From Neobacillus sp. CF12 (lineage in GTDB: Bacteria > Bacillota > Bacilli > Bacillales > Cytobacillaceae), in NCBI RefSeq assembly GCF_030348765.1, contig NZ_JAUCEU010000007.1, positions 5,243,501-5,307,500 of the forward strand: a stretch of DNA of 64,000 nt. The letters run 5' to 3'. Below the pieces are notes generated by a model, which had not been told where the DNA came from, did no database searches, and was given only the letters and a program-made list of their open reading frames with translations. Position numbers and translations under genes: made by a program. Every line of letters starts with the position of its first letter. Within the stretch, counting starts at the first letter, position 1. Below are positions 39,268 to 48,419 of this stretch, in pieces.

Positions 39268-40047
39268 ATGCTAACAATTATTTGGGTATTAGGTTCTATG
39301 CTTCTGATGTTATTGATTCATTTTTTATTACCGCTTGGATACACGAAAAAAGGAAAGTTGATCGTTGTTGTAACAAGTGGATTATTAGCAATGGGTGGAC
39401 TTGCAGCAGTTTCTGCCCTTCCTGTATGGCAAACAATTTTAGTTTTACTCGCTCTTTCCTTTTTTGCATCTTATATTATGGACGGCCGTTTAGGGAAAGT
39501 TATGTATTTGACTAATGAGAAGTTCTTAGATGAAGTTGAATTTGAATTTGAAGATAACCCCTCTTCTTTTAATGTTTCAAACCAAACTGAGAAAACGTTA
39601 GATATAGAATTAATGGATTTATCGGAATTGGAAATTACGGCTTCATCTTCTACATCTAAAAGAGATGAAAATACAGCATCTGCTGATTCGCTAGAAGAAG
39701 ATATTTCCTTCTTACAGGAAAGAGATCTTGAAGGCAGTAGTGGGGTACTCAAAGAGGATGAAGTACTTGAGGTTGGTTATTTATCAGATATTGAAAGTCT
39801 GCTAGAGGCTAGTACCCATGAAAAGGTAGATTTACAGGATGATAAACTAGAGTCACTTGATGAAGGCAACTGGTTAGATGAGTTAGCCGAACTTACTGTA
39901 ATCAAGGAAGAAGAAAAAAGCTCTATCATAGAACCTGAATTGGACGACTTTGAGTTAGACGAATTATTTGCTCTTAAAGAGGTCGCTGCAACAACTGACA
40001 AAGATGATAGCAAACCAAAAAAAGTACTTGAACTACAAAAGAAATAG
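39268..40047 (+). CDS. Membrane protein with acidic cytoplasmic tail, head of pil operon, unknown
   Basis: 259 residues not recognised as any family. Residues 2-20, 31-50 and 53-68 are hydrophobic helices. The rest (about 80-259) is a very acidic, Leu/Glu/Ser-rich, probably disordered tail with repeated short motifs such as LDDFELDELFAL and GNWLDELAELT, ending in KKVLELQKK. ATG has AAGGGATGTG upstream. First gene of the large operon, 20 bases before the next. An assembly or scaffold role in the pilus machine is inference from position only. Confidence 0.75.
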   Translation: MLTIIWVLGSMLLMLLIHFLLPLGYTKKGKLIVVVTSGLLAMGGLAAVSALPVWQTILVLLALSFFASYIMDGRLGKVMYLTNEKFLDEVEFEFEDNPSSFNVSNQTEKTLDIELMDLSELEITASSSTSKRDENTASADSLEEDISFLQERDLEGSSGVLKEDEVLEVGYLSDIESLLEASTHEKVDLQDDKLESLDEGNWLDELAELTVIKEEEKSSIIEPELDDFELDELFALKEVAATTDKDDSKPKKVLELQKK

Positions 40048-40067
40048 TAGGAAGGGGGGCATAAAGT

Positions 40068-41357
40068 TTGGTAAAACATCAAGCATTTATTAAATTATTT
40101 GTTGTCCTGTTTTTAAGCACAGCAGTTATTTTTAGTTCTTCCCATTTTGGTGTCAAAGCATTCGAAAGTTTAACCAATTCTTCTGATGGAAAATACTCAG
40201 AAGGAACAACAATTGGTTCAATCAATATTTCCGGAAAAACAGAAAGTGAAACAATTGCATTGTTAGAAGAAACATATGTTGAATGGGTAAAAAACACAAA
40301 GTTTGATCTGCAATATAGTGAAAAAATTGTGCCATTCGACATAAACCTCTTTAGTTTCGATGCAACTCAAACAGTCTACTCAATTAAGGACGGACAAAAC
40401 AATACAGTTTCGATGAACATCGATATCATGCCTGTTCAAGACCAGATTCAACTTCAATTTCCCCAAGTTGATGCAAATCGACTTGAACTTACCAAACTCA
40501 AAGCGGATTTAGTAAGTACTGCTGCAAAGTTTGAACAAGGTACCTATTTATTTAATTTGAATAATGATTATTTAATTGCTGACGCTAGTAATAAAGACAA
40601 TGTGATAAGTAAAGCAATTGTCCAGTTAACAGATATCCCCAATGACCTAGCGGCAATAATCTCAGCAAATCCAGAAATCCAGATTGCAGAAGGTGCAACT
40701 TTTTCCTTACTTGACTTTGCAAAACAGCAGAAGATCGAAAACTCGTCATCCCTAAGCATGATTGCGACCGGCATATATCAATTAATTCTACCGACAAACT
40801 TTAAGATTACCGAAAGAAATATAAGTAGTGCTCTTCCTAATTATACTGCCGTAGGATTTGAAGCGAAGGTTAATGTTGCCAACGGTGCTGATTTAATTAT
40901 TGTCAATCCTAATACAACTCCATATAAGTTCGGATTACAATTAGTGAATAATGATTTAATTGTTACTCTGAAGGGAGAAAAGCTCCTTTACAATTATGTA
41001 ATCAGTAAAAAAGAGGAACAGCAACTAAAACCAAAAACAATTGTTCAATATAGTCCTTTACTACTTCCAGGACAGTCTAAGGTGCAAACGAACGGTGTAG
41101 ATGGACAAATCGTTAAGATTTTACGTGAAACTTATCAAGGTGAACAAATGATTACGAGTGAGCTACTATCAGAAGATTATTACCCACCTGTATACCGTGT
41201 TGAGGTCCATGGATTAACAGGAACACAGCAGGCATCTACAATAACACCTAACACAGCAACAACTAATCCTACTGGAAATCCAACAACATCTTCGGAAATT
41301 AACGAACAAGATTCGAATGATGGCCTTTGGGGGAAACCAAATGAACAACCAAAATAA
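40068..41357 (+). CDS. Exported VanW-like / G5-like domain protein in pil operon
   Basis: 429 residues, TTG start after GAAGGGGGG. N-terminal signal or anchor helix (about 8-28). The middle carries GATFSLLDFA, SLSMIATGIYQLILP, FKITERNISSALPNYTAVGFEAKV and DLIIVNPNTTPYKFGLQL, which follow the order of VanW-domain landmarks (FSFN, GGVCQ-type helix, ERxxHS, YVPxGxDA, DLxFxN), although the cysteine is absent. A G5-like beta module follows (about 325-385), then a Thr/Asn/Pro-rich tail. It probably lies in the cell wall. Its place just before pilB suggests a part for crossing peptidoglycan (inference). Confidence 0.65.
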   Translation: MVKHQAFIKLFVVLFLSTAVIFSSSHFGVKAFESLTNSSDGKYSEGTTIGSINISGKTESETIALLEETYVEWVKNTKFDLQYSEKIVPFDINLFSFDATQTVYSIKDGQNNTVSMNIDIMPVQDQIQLQFPQVDANRLELTKLKADLVSTAAKFEQGTYLFNLNNDYLIADASNKDNVISKAIVQLTDIPNDLAAIISANPEIQIAEGATFSLLDFAKQQKIENSSSLSMIATGIYQLILPTNFKITERNISSALPNYTAVGFEAKVNVANGADLIIVNPNTTPYKFGLQLVNNDLIVTLKGEKLLYNYVISKKEEQQLKPKTIVQYSPLLLPGQSKVQTNGVDGQIVKILRETYQGEQMITSELLSEDYYPPVYRVEVHGLTGTQQASTITPNTATTNPTGNPTTSSEINEQDSNDGLWGKPNEQPK

Positions 41358-41375
41358 ACTAAGTAGTGATAAAAA

Positions 41376-43037
41376 ATGAAACAAACCCGTAGACGACTAG
41401 GAGATTTGTTAATTGAGGAAGGGTTAATTACCCCTGAACAACTCCAATCAACATTGGATGAGAAAGCACCCAATCAGAAAATAGGTGACGCACTTCTGCA
41501 AAAAGGCTTGATAACAGATCAGCAGTTGGCGGAAGTGTTAGAGTATCAATTAGGTATACCGCATATTAACTTGATGCAGTATCCCTTTGATACCAATCTT
41601 TTCTCTCTTATATCGAAAGAAACGGCAAGACGTAATTTAATCGTTCCTCTAAAAAAAGAAGGAAATAAACTTTTTGTAGCCATGGTGGATCCGATGGATT
41701 TCATCGTCATCGATGACCTTCGACTTTCAACTGGCTTTCAAATCGAAACCGCTATAGCAACAAAAGAAGGCATCTTAAGGGCAATTAATAAATATTACAA
41801 TGTCGATGAAGGGCTAGAGGAGCTTTTTGATGAGCTTTCTCCAAGTGAACGGGGCCGAGATGACGATATTAATGACCTCGATTCACCGATTGTGCGTCTA
41901 GTAAATCAGATTTTAAACAATGCTGTTATACAAAAGGCAAGTGATATTCATATTGATCCACAAGAAACAAAAGTGGTTATTCGATATCGTGTTGATGGTG
42001 TGCTCCGAGTTGAAAGAGTATTGCCTCGACATATGCGCAGTGTCCTAACGGCAAGGATTAAGATTATGTCCAATCTAGATATTACGGAGAACCGTATTCC
42101 ACAGGATGGACGGATTAAAATTAATCTAGATTTCCACCCTATCGATCTTCGTGTTTCTACTTTGCCGACGGTTTACGGCGAGAAAATCGTTATGCGGATA
42201 TTAGACATGGGAGCAGCCTTAAATGATTTAAACAAGATTGGCTTTAATGCCCTAAACCTGAAGCGATTTTCAGAGATGATTGAGCAGCCAACAGGGATTG
42301 TCTTAATCACAGGACCAACTGGTTCAGGTAAATCATCAACGCTTTATGCCGCTCTTAATCGGTTAAACAGTGAACAAGTGAACATCATTACAATTGAGGA
42401 CCCAGTTGAATATCAGCTTGAAGGGATTAATCAAATTCAGGTGAACAGTAATGTCGGAATGACCTTTGCTGCTGGACTACGTTCGATTCTTCGCCAAGAT
42501 CCAAACATTATCATGGTCGGAGAAATTCGTGATAAAGAAACCGCGGAGATTGCTGTACGAGCCTCTTTGACAGGTCACTTAGTGCTTAGTACACTGCACA
42601 CCAACGACTCCTTAGGGACCATTACAAGGTTAATTGATATGGGGGTTGAACCGTTTTTAATTGCATCATCTTTAACTGGAATTGTTGCACAACGTTTAGT
42701 ACGTAAGGTGTGCCGTGATTGCGCAGAGGTTCAAGAAGCAACGAAACGTGAAATCGATATATTTGCGCGCCGGGGAATGAAAATTGAAAAGATTAACCGT
42801 GGCAAAGGCTGTCAATCGTGTAATATGACCGGTTATAAAGGACGTGTTGCCCTACATGAAGTACTCGTCTTAAACGATGATATGCGCAGAATTATTATGA
42901 ATGAAGACTCAACTCATAAATTAAAAGATCATGCAATAAAAAATAAAACCATCTTCTTGATTGATGATGGTCTATTAAAGGTAAAACAAGGTTTAACTAC
43001 AACAGAAGAAGTATTACGTGTAGCCATCTTGGAGTAG
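41376..43037 (+). CDS. pilB: Type IV pilus extension ATPase PilB with MshEN-like N-domain
   Basis: Hexameric GspE-family ATPase powering pilus growth. 553 residues. The N-terminus has two adjacent 24-residue motifs, RLGDLLIEEGLITPEQL.. and KIGDALLQKGLITDQQL.., matching the MshEN c-di-GMP-binding pattern RLGxxLxxxGxxxxxxLxxxLxxQ. Then come the NTD2 domain (KASDIHIDPQETKVVIRYRVDG), Walker A GPTGSGKSS, the Asp box and Walker B (PNIIMVGEIRDKETAE), the His box, and the zinc-type Cys pairs CRDC and CQSC in the C-terminal part. 10 bases before pilT. Confidence 0.95.
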   Translation: MKQTRRRLGDLLIEEGLITPEQLQSTLDEKAPNQKIGDALLQKGLITDQQLAEVLEYQLGIPHINLMQYPFDTNLFSLISKETARRNLIVPLKKEGNKLFVAMVDPMDFIVIDDLRLSTGFQIETAIATKEGILRAINKYYNVDEGLEELFDELSPSERGRDDDINDLDSPIVRLVNQILNNAVIQKASDIHIDPQETKVVIRYRVDGVLRVERVLPRHMRSVLTARIKIMSNLDITENRIPQDGRIKINLDFHPIDLRVSTLPTVYGEKIVMRILDMGAALNDLNKIGFNALNLKRFSEMIEQPTGIVLITGPTGSGKSSTLYAALNRLNSEQVNIITIEDPVEYQLEGINQIQVNSNVGMTFAAGLRSILRQDPNIIMVGEIRDKETAEIAVRASLTGHLVLSTLHTNDSLGTITRLIDMGVEPFLIASSLTGIVAQRLVRKVCRDCAEVQEATKREIDIFARRGMKIEKINRGKGCQSCNMTGYKGRVALHEVLVLNDDMRRIIMNEDSTHKLKDHAIKNKTIFLIDDGLLKVKQGLTTTEEVLRVAILE

Positions 43038-43047
43038 GAGAACAAAC

Positions 43048-44100
43048 ATGATGAGAGAAAAAATTGAAAATATACTGCGGGCGGCATTAGAATTTAAGGC
43101 ATCCGACATCCATCTTACCGTCGGAGTCCCGCCCATCTTTCGTATTAATGGGGATATTAAACGGTATGGAAAGGATATTTTGCTTCCGCCAGATACAGAA
43201 GAAATCGCGAAAATAACTATTCCTGAAAATATGTATGATTTATTTAAGGAAAAAGGGGAGCTTGATTACTCTTATGGTATACCAGGAGTTTCTCGTTTCC
43301 GTGTTAATGCCTATCATCAACGGAAAAGTGTGTCATTAGCACTAAGGGTAGTTGCTTCCAAAACCCCTACTATTGAAGAACTAGATTTGCCCAAAATCGT
43401 TCCAGAGCTTGTGGAGAGACCTCAGGGGCTAATTTTGGTTACTGGTCCAACTGGTAGTGGTAAATCAACGACACTTGCTTCAATGATTGACTATGTGAAT
43501 CGAACCATGCGTAAGCATATTGTCACATTGGAAGACCCGATAGAATATCTACACAAGCATGGAAACTCAATTATTGACCAACGTGAAGTTGGCTTTGACA
43601 CGAAGTCCTATGCAAATGGTTTAAAAGGGGCTCTTCGCCAAGACCCAGACATCATTCTGGTCGGGGAAATGCGTGATATAGAAACAATCGGAATTGCGAT
43701 TACCGCTGCCGAGACAGGTCACCTTGTATTGGGGACGCTCCATACATCAAGTGCACCATCAACGATCAACCGTATTATCGACGTATTTCCACCTGCACAG
43801 CAGCCACAAATACGTGTTCAGTTGGCATCCGTGTTAGTAGGCGTAATTTCACAACGTTTATTTCCAACAATTGATAAAAAAGGCAGGAAAGCTGCTACAG
43901 AAGTACTTGTTAATAATCCGGCGATAGCCAATTTAATTCGAAATGAAAAAATCCATCAAATCCAGAGTACAATGCAAACTTCTCGCGCTCAAGGAATGCA
44001 TACACTTGAGATGAGTATTAAAGACTTGATTGATCGGAATCTAATTCAGAGAGAAGCAGCAAACAAATATCTACAAGAAAAGATGATGCTGGATGGCTAG
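43048..44100 (+). CDS. pilT: Type IV pilus retraction ATPase PilT
   Basis: Hexameric ATPase that depolymerises pili. 350 residues: N-terminal KASDIHLTVGVPPIFRINGD, Walker A GPTGSGKST, Walker B DIILVGEMRDIET, GTLHTSSAPSTINRIID and the C-terminal NPAIANLIRNEKIHQI, the counterpart of the AIRNLIRE motif needed for retraction. No zinc Cys pairs, which separates it from PilB. Its presence separates this machine from the comG pseudopilus, which has no PilT. Overlaps pilC by 8 bases. Confidence 0.95.
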   Translation: MMREKIENILRAALEFKASDIHLTVGVPPIFRINGDIKRYGKDILLPPDTEEIAKITIPENMYDLFKEKGELDYSYGIPGVSRFRVNAYHQRKSVSLALRVVASKTPTIEELDLPKIVPELVERPQGLILVTGPTGSGKSTTLASMIDYVNRTMRKHIVTLEDPIEYLHKHGNSIIDQREVGFDTKSYANGLKGALRQDPDIILVGEMRDIETIGIAITAAETGHLVLGTLHTSSAPSTINRIIDVFPPAQQPQIRVQLASVLVGVISQRLFPTIDKKGRKAATEVLVNNPAIANLIRNEKIHQIQSTMQTSRAQGMHTLEMSIKDLIDRNLIQREAANKYLQEKMMLDG

Positions 44101-45298
44101 ATTTAAATATTCAGGACGAGACAAACGAGGGAAAAAAGAGGGACAAGTAACCGCTGCTTCCAGAAGAGAGGCAATGGCTAAACTTAAAGAAGAAGGTATC
44201 CGTGTCATAGAAATGACCGAGGTACCTGAAACCCTGCTTACGATGGAACTGACAATTGGGAACCCTGTTAAGTTGCAGCATTTTGTCATTTATTTACGAC
44301 AATTTGCTACGTTAATAAAAGCTGGGGTAACGGTTGTAGAGGCAACAGAGATTCTAGCGGTACAGACAGAGAGTAAAGCGCTGAAAAAGGCACTAATAGC
44401 TGTTGAACAGGATTTACGTGAAGGAAATCCTTATTCAGATTCTGTTGCTAAACATAAAAAGATTTTTAACTCAATGTTTATTAATATGGTTAAAGCTGGC
44501 GAAGTCGCAGGAAATATGGACGAAACGCTCGAGAAACTAGCAGACGATTTTGAAAAACAACATGATACTGTATCAAAGGTAAAGTCTGCATTGACGTACC
44601 CTGCAGTTATTGGGGTTCTAGCAATTGGGGCCGTAATCTTCTTATTGGTAGGAGTAGTTCCAACATTCGTTACAATGTTTGAAGACATGGGAGCTGAGCT
44701 TCCAGGAATTACGAAGTTTGTCTTAAATGCTAGTGGTTTTATGCAAAAATTCTGGTGGCTAGTTTTACTAGTTATTTTAGCATTTGTCTTTTCAATTTAT
44801 TATATGAAAAAAAATAAAAAAACAAAATATTATTTAGATTATTTTCTTTTAAGAATGCCGATTTTTGGCAATATGCTGCAAAAAGCTGCATTAGCAAGAA
44901 TGATGCGGACACTAAGTTCTCTATTCTCTAGTTCTGTCCCAATATTGCAGGCAATGTCGATTGTTGAAAAGGTTGTAGAAAATGAAGTAATTGCTAAAGT
45001 AATACGAGAATCTCGAAATTCTCTTGAGAAAGGCCGCTCGATGACAGAACCAATGATGAATCACTGGGCCTTCCCACCACTGGTAACGCAAATGATATCC
45101 ATTGGTGAGAGTACAGGAGCATTAGATGCGATGTTATCTAAAATTGCTGAGTTTTATGAGAAAGAAGTTGAACAAGGAACCGATCGACTTAAATCATTAA
45201 TTGAACCAATTATGATTGTTTTTCTAGCTGGTGTAGTCGGAGTGATCGTACTTTCGATTATGATGCCTATGTTCTCAATGTTTGACCAAATGAGTTAA
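44093..45298 (+). CDS. pilC: Type IV pilus inner-membrane platform protein PilC
   Basis: GspF-family platform on which PilB and PilT turn. 401 residues with two tandem cytoplasmic T2SF domains (about 70-195 and 275-395), each followed by membrane helices: VIGVLAIGAVIFLLVGVVPTF, WWLVLLVILAFVFSIYYM and a C-terminal helix LAGVVGVIVLSIMMPMFSM. Starts MARFKYSGRD, the normal PilC/GspF beginning. Downstream is a 140-base gap before pilA, which may hold a pilin promoter. Confidence 0.95.
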   Translation: MARFKYSGRDKRGKKEGQVTAASRREAMAKLKEEGIRVIEMTEVPETLLTMELTIGNPVKLQHFVIYLRQFATLIKAGVTVVEATEILAVQTESKALKKALIAVEQDLREGNPYSDSVAKHKKIFNSMFINMVKAGEVAGNMDETLEKLADDFEKQHDTVSKVKSALTYPAVIGVLAIGAVIFLLVGVVPTFVTMFEDMGAELPGITKFVLNASGFMQKFWWLVLLVILAFVFSIYYMKKNKKTKYYLDYFLLRMPIFGNMLQKAALARMMRTLSSLFSSSVPILQAMSIVEKVVENEVIAKVIRESRNSLEKGRSMTEPMMNHWAFPPLVTQMISIGESTGALDAMLSKIAEFYEKEVEQGTDRLKSLIEPIMIVFLAGVVGVIVLSIMMPMFSMFDQMS

Positions 45299-45438
45299 TG
45301 TAACAAAAAACCAGCAAATATTACAAAACCATTAAAATCAAGACATAATACGATAAAATTCTCTTTTCATTGTCTTACATTTATTGTATACTCATAGAGA
45401 AATATTACTAGGTTCATAGAACCAGAGGGAGATGTAAA
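45299..45438 (+). promoter_or_regulatory. Gap before pilA with a possible dedicated pilin promoter
   Basis: TATACT at 45387-45392 sits about 50 bases before the pilA start and has TTG just before it. No good -35 is seen. GAGGGAG precedes the start codon. No terminator-like stem lies in the gap, so read-through from pilC is also possible. Confidence 0.4.
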
Positions 45439-45876
45439 ATGTTAAAAAAATTAGGATCAAAACTTAAGGAACAAAAAGGTTTCACGTTAATTGAATTACT
45501 AGCAGTTATCGTTATTTTAGGGATTATTGCTGCAATTGCTATCCCCGCGATTGGGAATGTTATTTCTAAATCAGAAAATAAAGCAGAGGTTCAAGAAGGA
45601 CTACAAATTATCAATGCAGCAAAGATGTACGTAGCTAACAACCCAGACACAACTAATATTGAATTAGACTATGCTACTGCGAAAACTACAGGAAAAGATA
45701 ATCTAAAAGAATTCTTAGACCGTGTAGAAGATAAAGGATTTAAAGTTACAGTAAAACATAATACTACATCTGGCAAGTACACTTATTATTTAGATAATCA
45801 TGCAGCTAATACTCATGTTCCTGGTGCAGATGCTGCTGGAGCAACAGAACAAGAATTGATTGAATTTACAAACTAA
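45439..45876 (+). CDS. pilA: Major type IV pilin (PilA-like)
   Basis: 145 residues. Leader MLKKLGSKLKEQKG, cut after Gly14, then FTLIELLAVIVILGIIAAIAIP with Glu at +5, the textbook type IV pilin N-terminus. The hydrophobic helix ends with GNVISKSENKAEVQEGL, followed by a small head of about 80 residues with no cysteine. Its length, central place, following peptidase gene and a separate upstream gap make it the likely main subunit. The Ser/Thr-containing head could carry glycans. Confidence 0.93.
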   Translation: MLKKLGSKLKEQKGFTLIELLAVIVILGIIAAIAIPAIGNVISKSENKAEVQEGLQIINAAKMYVANNPDTTNIELDYATAKTTGKDNLKEFLDRVEDKGFKVTVKHNTTSGKYTYYLDNHAANTHVPGADAAGATEQELIEFTN

Positions 45877-46631
45877 TGTTATCAATTCTCACTTTTCTGT
45901 ACGGGTTAATTCTTGGCTCCTTTTTTAACGTAGTTGGCCTAAGAATACCAGAGGAAAAATCAATTGTAACCCCACGTTCGGCCTGTCCAAGCTGCGGGCA
46001 TCAATTAAAACCATATGAACTTATTCCAGTAATTTCATATCTTTTTCAAAAAGGGAAATGCCGCGGCTGTCAGTCGCGGATTTCTCCTATATATCCGTTT
46101 TTTGAATTACTAACTGGCGTTTTGTTTGTATCTGCTCCACTTGTGATTGGATGGTCCGGAGAATTAGTGGTAGCACTTACCCTAATTTCAATGTTTATCA
46201 TAATTGTTGTATCTGATATTCACTATATGATCATCCCTGATAAGATCTTAATCTGGTTTGCAGGGATTTTTTTATTGGAACGGATTTTTATCCCTCTCAC
46301 ACCATGGTGGAACAGCCTTTTAGGTGCTGCTACTGGTTTTGTCCTTCTGCTTGTCATCGCACTAGTGAGTAAAGGCGGAATGGGTTTTGGAGATGTGAAA
46401 CTTTATGCTGTACTTGGTTTCGTATTAGGTTTTAAACTAGTACTTTTATCCTTCTTTTTTTCTACATTATTTGGAGCCGTCATTGGCGGTTTGGCGCTGC
46501 TTTTTAAAATTGTCAAAAGAAAGCAACCGATTCCGTTCGGTCCATTTATTGCAGCCGGGACGTTGACGGCTTATTATTGGGGTTCGGAACTCATCGATTT
46601 ATACTTACAGTTTCTTAATACAGCTTTTTAA
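45876..46631 (+). CDS. pilD: Prepilin peptidase / N-methylase PilD (ComC-like)
   Basis: Cuts prepilin leaders and methylates the new N-terminus. 251 residues: GSFFNVVGLRIP start, the zinc-type Cys pairs CPSC and CRGC in the first cytoplasmic loop (methylase region), then the two catalytic aspartates in SDIHYMIIPDK and GGMGFGDVKLYA, with about seven membrane helices. The start overlaps the pilA stop by one base. It stands in for comC between folC and spoIIB, so it may also serve the competence pseudopilus if comG exists elsewhere. Confidence 0.95.
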   Translation: MLSILTFLYGLILGSFFNVVGLRIPEEKSIVTPRSACPSCGHQLKPYELIPVISYLFQKGKCRGCQSRISPIYPFFELLTGVLFVSAPLVIGWSGELVVALTLISMFIIIVVSDIHYMIIPDKILIWFAGIFLLERIFIPLTPWWNSLLGAATGFVLLLVIALVSKGGMGFGDVKLYAVLGFVLGFKLVLLSFFFSTLFGAVIGGLALLFKIVKRKQPIPFGPFIAAGTLTAYYWGSELIDLYLQFLNTAF

Positions 46632-46647
46632 GTAAGGGGTAATAATT

Positions 46648-47643
46648 ATGGCATTTTCCCTCTTTTCATCAAAAAATCGAATAGTTAACCTGGTAGTAAA
46701 TGACCATTCGGTTCGTTTTGTTGAATTAAAACAAGCGAACCCCCCTGCTGCACAAAAATGGTGCGAACGCTTCCTTCCCCCGGGGGTTATTACCGAAGGG
46801 AAGATTACTGATATTGATTCGCTGGCAAATATACTCGAAGAGTGTATTGATGAATGGAAAATTAAAGGTCGTCAAGTTCGTTTTCTTGTCCCTGATCCAC
46901 TAGTGATTATCCGTAAAGTCTCAATACCTGCAGATGTTCAGGATGATGAAATCAAAGGATATTTATATTTGGAACTTGGTTCGAGTATTCATTTACCATT
47001 TGAAGAACCAGTCTTTGATTATTTTCCACTCGTGAATAACGGGAAGACAAAGGATCTGCTTTTGTTTGCTGCCCCTGAACAATATGTAATGGAATATGCG
47101 GAATTATTCTCAAGTCTGAAGCTCAATCCAATTGCAGCAGATATCTCACCTTTAGCATTGTATCGTTTATTCCATCAAATTGGTCAAGCAAGTGAAAATG
47201 AGGTTTTGTTTACGGTCCAGTTTGACTTAACAAGTGTTAACTTGTGCATTTTTGAAGAGACCGTTCCTCTTGTCATGAGACAGTTTCCACTTCCGTTTGA
47301 CATTGATAAATGGGATATCAAACAAGACATGACTGGTACGATGGTTTTTAAATACACGGGCGATACAGAGGAATTAGTCCTTCAGTTTGAAGATATTTTG
47401 AATGAAGTTAACAAGTTAGTAGATTTTTATCGCTATACACTATCGAACGAAAAAAAGGATATCACAAAGTTTCTTTTAAATGGTGACCATCCGATGCTAA
47501 CAGCGATTTTTGATGAAATGAACGAAAGATTTGAGATTCCTGTTGAGAGGATTGAGCAGGAAGGAATTGAAAATGGTAAAACAGGAAGCGTACCGGCTAA
47601 TCTATTATTATCTTTAGGTCTCGCTTTAAAAGAGGTGAAATGA
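46648..47643 (+). CDS. pilM: Type IV pilus assembly ATPase-like protein PilM
   Basis: Cytoplasmic actin-like protein (FtsA fold) that binds the N-terminus of PilN. 331 residues. Typical PilM landmarks: VVNDHSVRFVELKQ near the start, KGRQVRFLVPDPLVIIRKVSIP, and EIKGYLYLELGSSIHLPFEE. The C-terminal half is divergent. It ends in an ATGA overlap with pilN. Confidence 0.88.
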   Translation: MAFSLFSSKNRIVNLVVNDHSVRFVELKQANPPAAQKWCERFLPPGVITEGKITDIDSLANILEECIDEWKIKGRQVRFLVPDPLVIIRKVSIPADVQDDEIKGYLYLELGSSIHLPFEEPVFDYFPLVNNGKTKDLLLFAAPEQYVMEYAELFSSLKLNPIAADISPLALYRLFHQIGQASENEVLFTVQFDLTSVNLCIFEETVPLVMRQFPLPFDIDKWDIKQDMTGTMVFKYTGDTEELVLQFEDILNEVNKLVDFYRYTLSNEKKDITKFLLNGDHPMLTAIFDEMNERFEIPVERIEQEGIENGKTGSVPANLLLSLGLALKEVK

Positions 47644-48419
47644 TGTTAGTAGAAATTAACCTGCTTCCCCAAAAAGAACCTAGAAAAAAAAGCTTTTTTA
47701 TTTTGGTTGCTGCTTTGGCAGTTATTTTTCTATCCCTAGGTACGTATTATATCTTGCAAATCCAATCGACTAAAAGTGATATTGCTAATATGGATAGTCA
47801 AATTAAAATGACAAAGGAATTAGCTGCGATAGAAGAAAAGAATGCAAATAAAAGCGAATCAGAATTGTCTATTACACTTCTAAAAGGCGCTGTTGAATGG
47901 GCTAATAGTTATCCAATTAAGACTATTCCTGTTATGCAGCATTTGACAGGTTTATTACCGGAACGTGGCTTTATCCAAACTTTTGGTTATACAGAGGCTG
48001 GAACAGTAACAATTTCTGTTCAATTTGATAGTGCGCGTGAGGCTGCGTTTTTCTTAGATAATTTAAATGAATCTGACTGGATTGATGATGCTAATCTAAG
48101 TTCTTTAACTGCAAAAGAGCAAGAAGAAACCACAGAAACTACAACATCAACAACCACTCAGAGTACTGAGAGTCAACAAACTAGTACGAACGCTAATAAC
48201 CAAGCAATAGTAGTCACAATGGACCCAAAAAACCCGAATAGTTTCATTATCACTCCAGCTGCTCCTACTACAATTACCGAAGAAACAGCAGCGAAACAGC
48301 AAAAAGTAGATGTTTTACCAAGGTATATTGGACAATTTGAAATTACCTTTAATAAAGAAACGATTAAAAAGCTACTCAACAAAGGGAGCGAAGATGAGGA
48401 AGGAGTGACACAATCATGA
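47640..48419 (+). CDS. pilN: Type IV pilus assembly protein PilN
   Basis: Bitopic protein: a short cytoplasmic N-terminus with VEINLLPQ (the conserved INLLP motif that docks on PilM), one membrane helix (about 19-40), a short coiled coil, then an outside ferredoxin-like domain. Between strands, residues about 160-225 hold a Thr/Ser/Gln/Glu-rich low-complexity insert followed by a Pro/Thr stretch, not present in the Gram-negative proteins I know. 259 residues. ATG overlaps the pilM stop, and its own stop overlaps pilO. Confidence 0.88.
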   Translation: MMLVEINLLPQKEPRKKSFFILVAALAVIFLSLGTYYILQIQSTKSDIANMDSQIKMTKELAAIEEKNANKSESELSITLLKGAVEWANSYPIKTIPVMQHLTGLLPERGFIQTFGYTEAGTVTISVQFDSAREAAFFLDNLNESDWIDDANLSSLTAKEQEETTETTTSTTTQSTESQQTSTNANNQAIVVTMDPKNPNSFIITPAAPTTITEETAAKQQKVDVLPRYIGQFEITFNKETIKKLLNKGSEDEEGVTQS

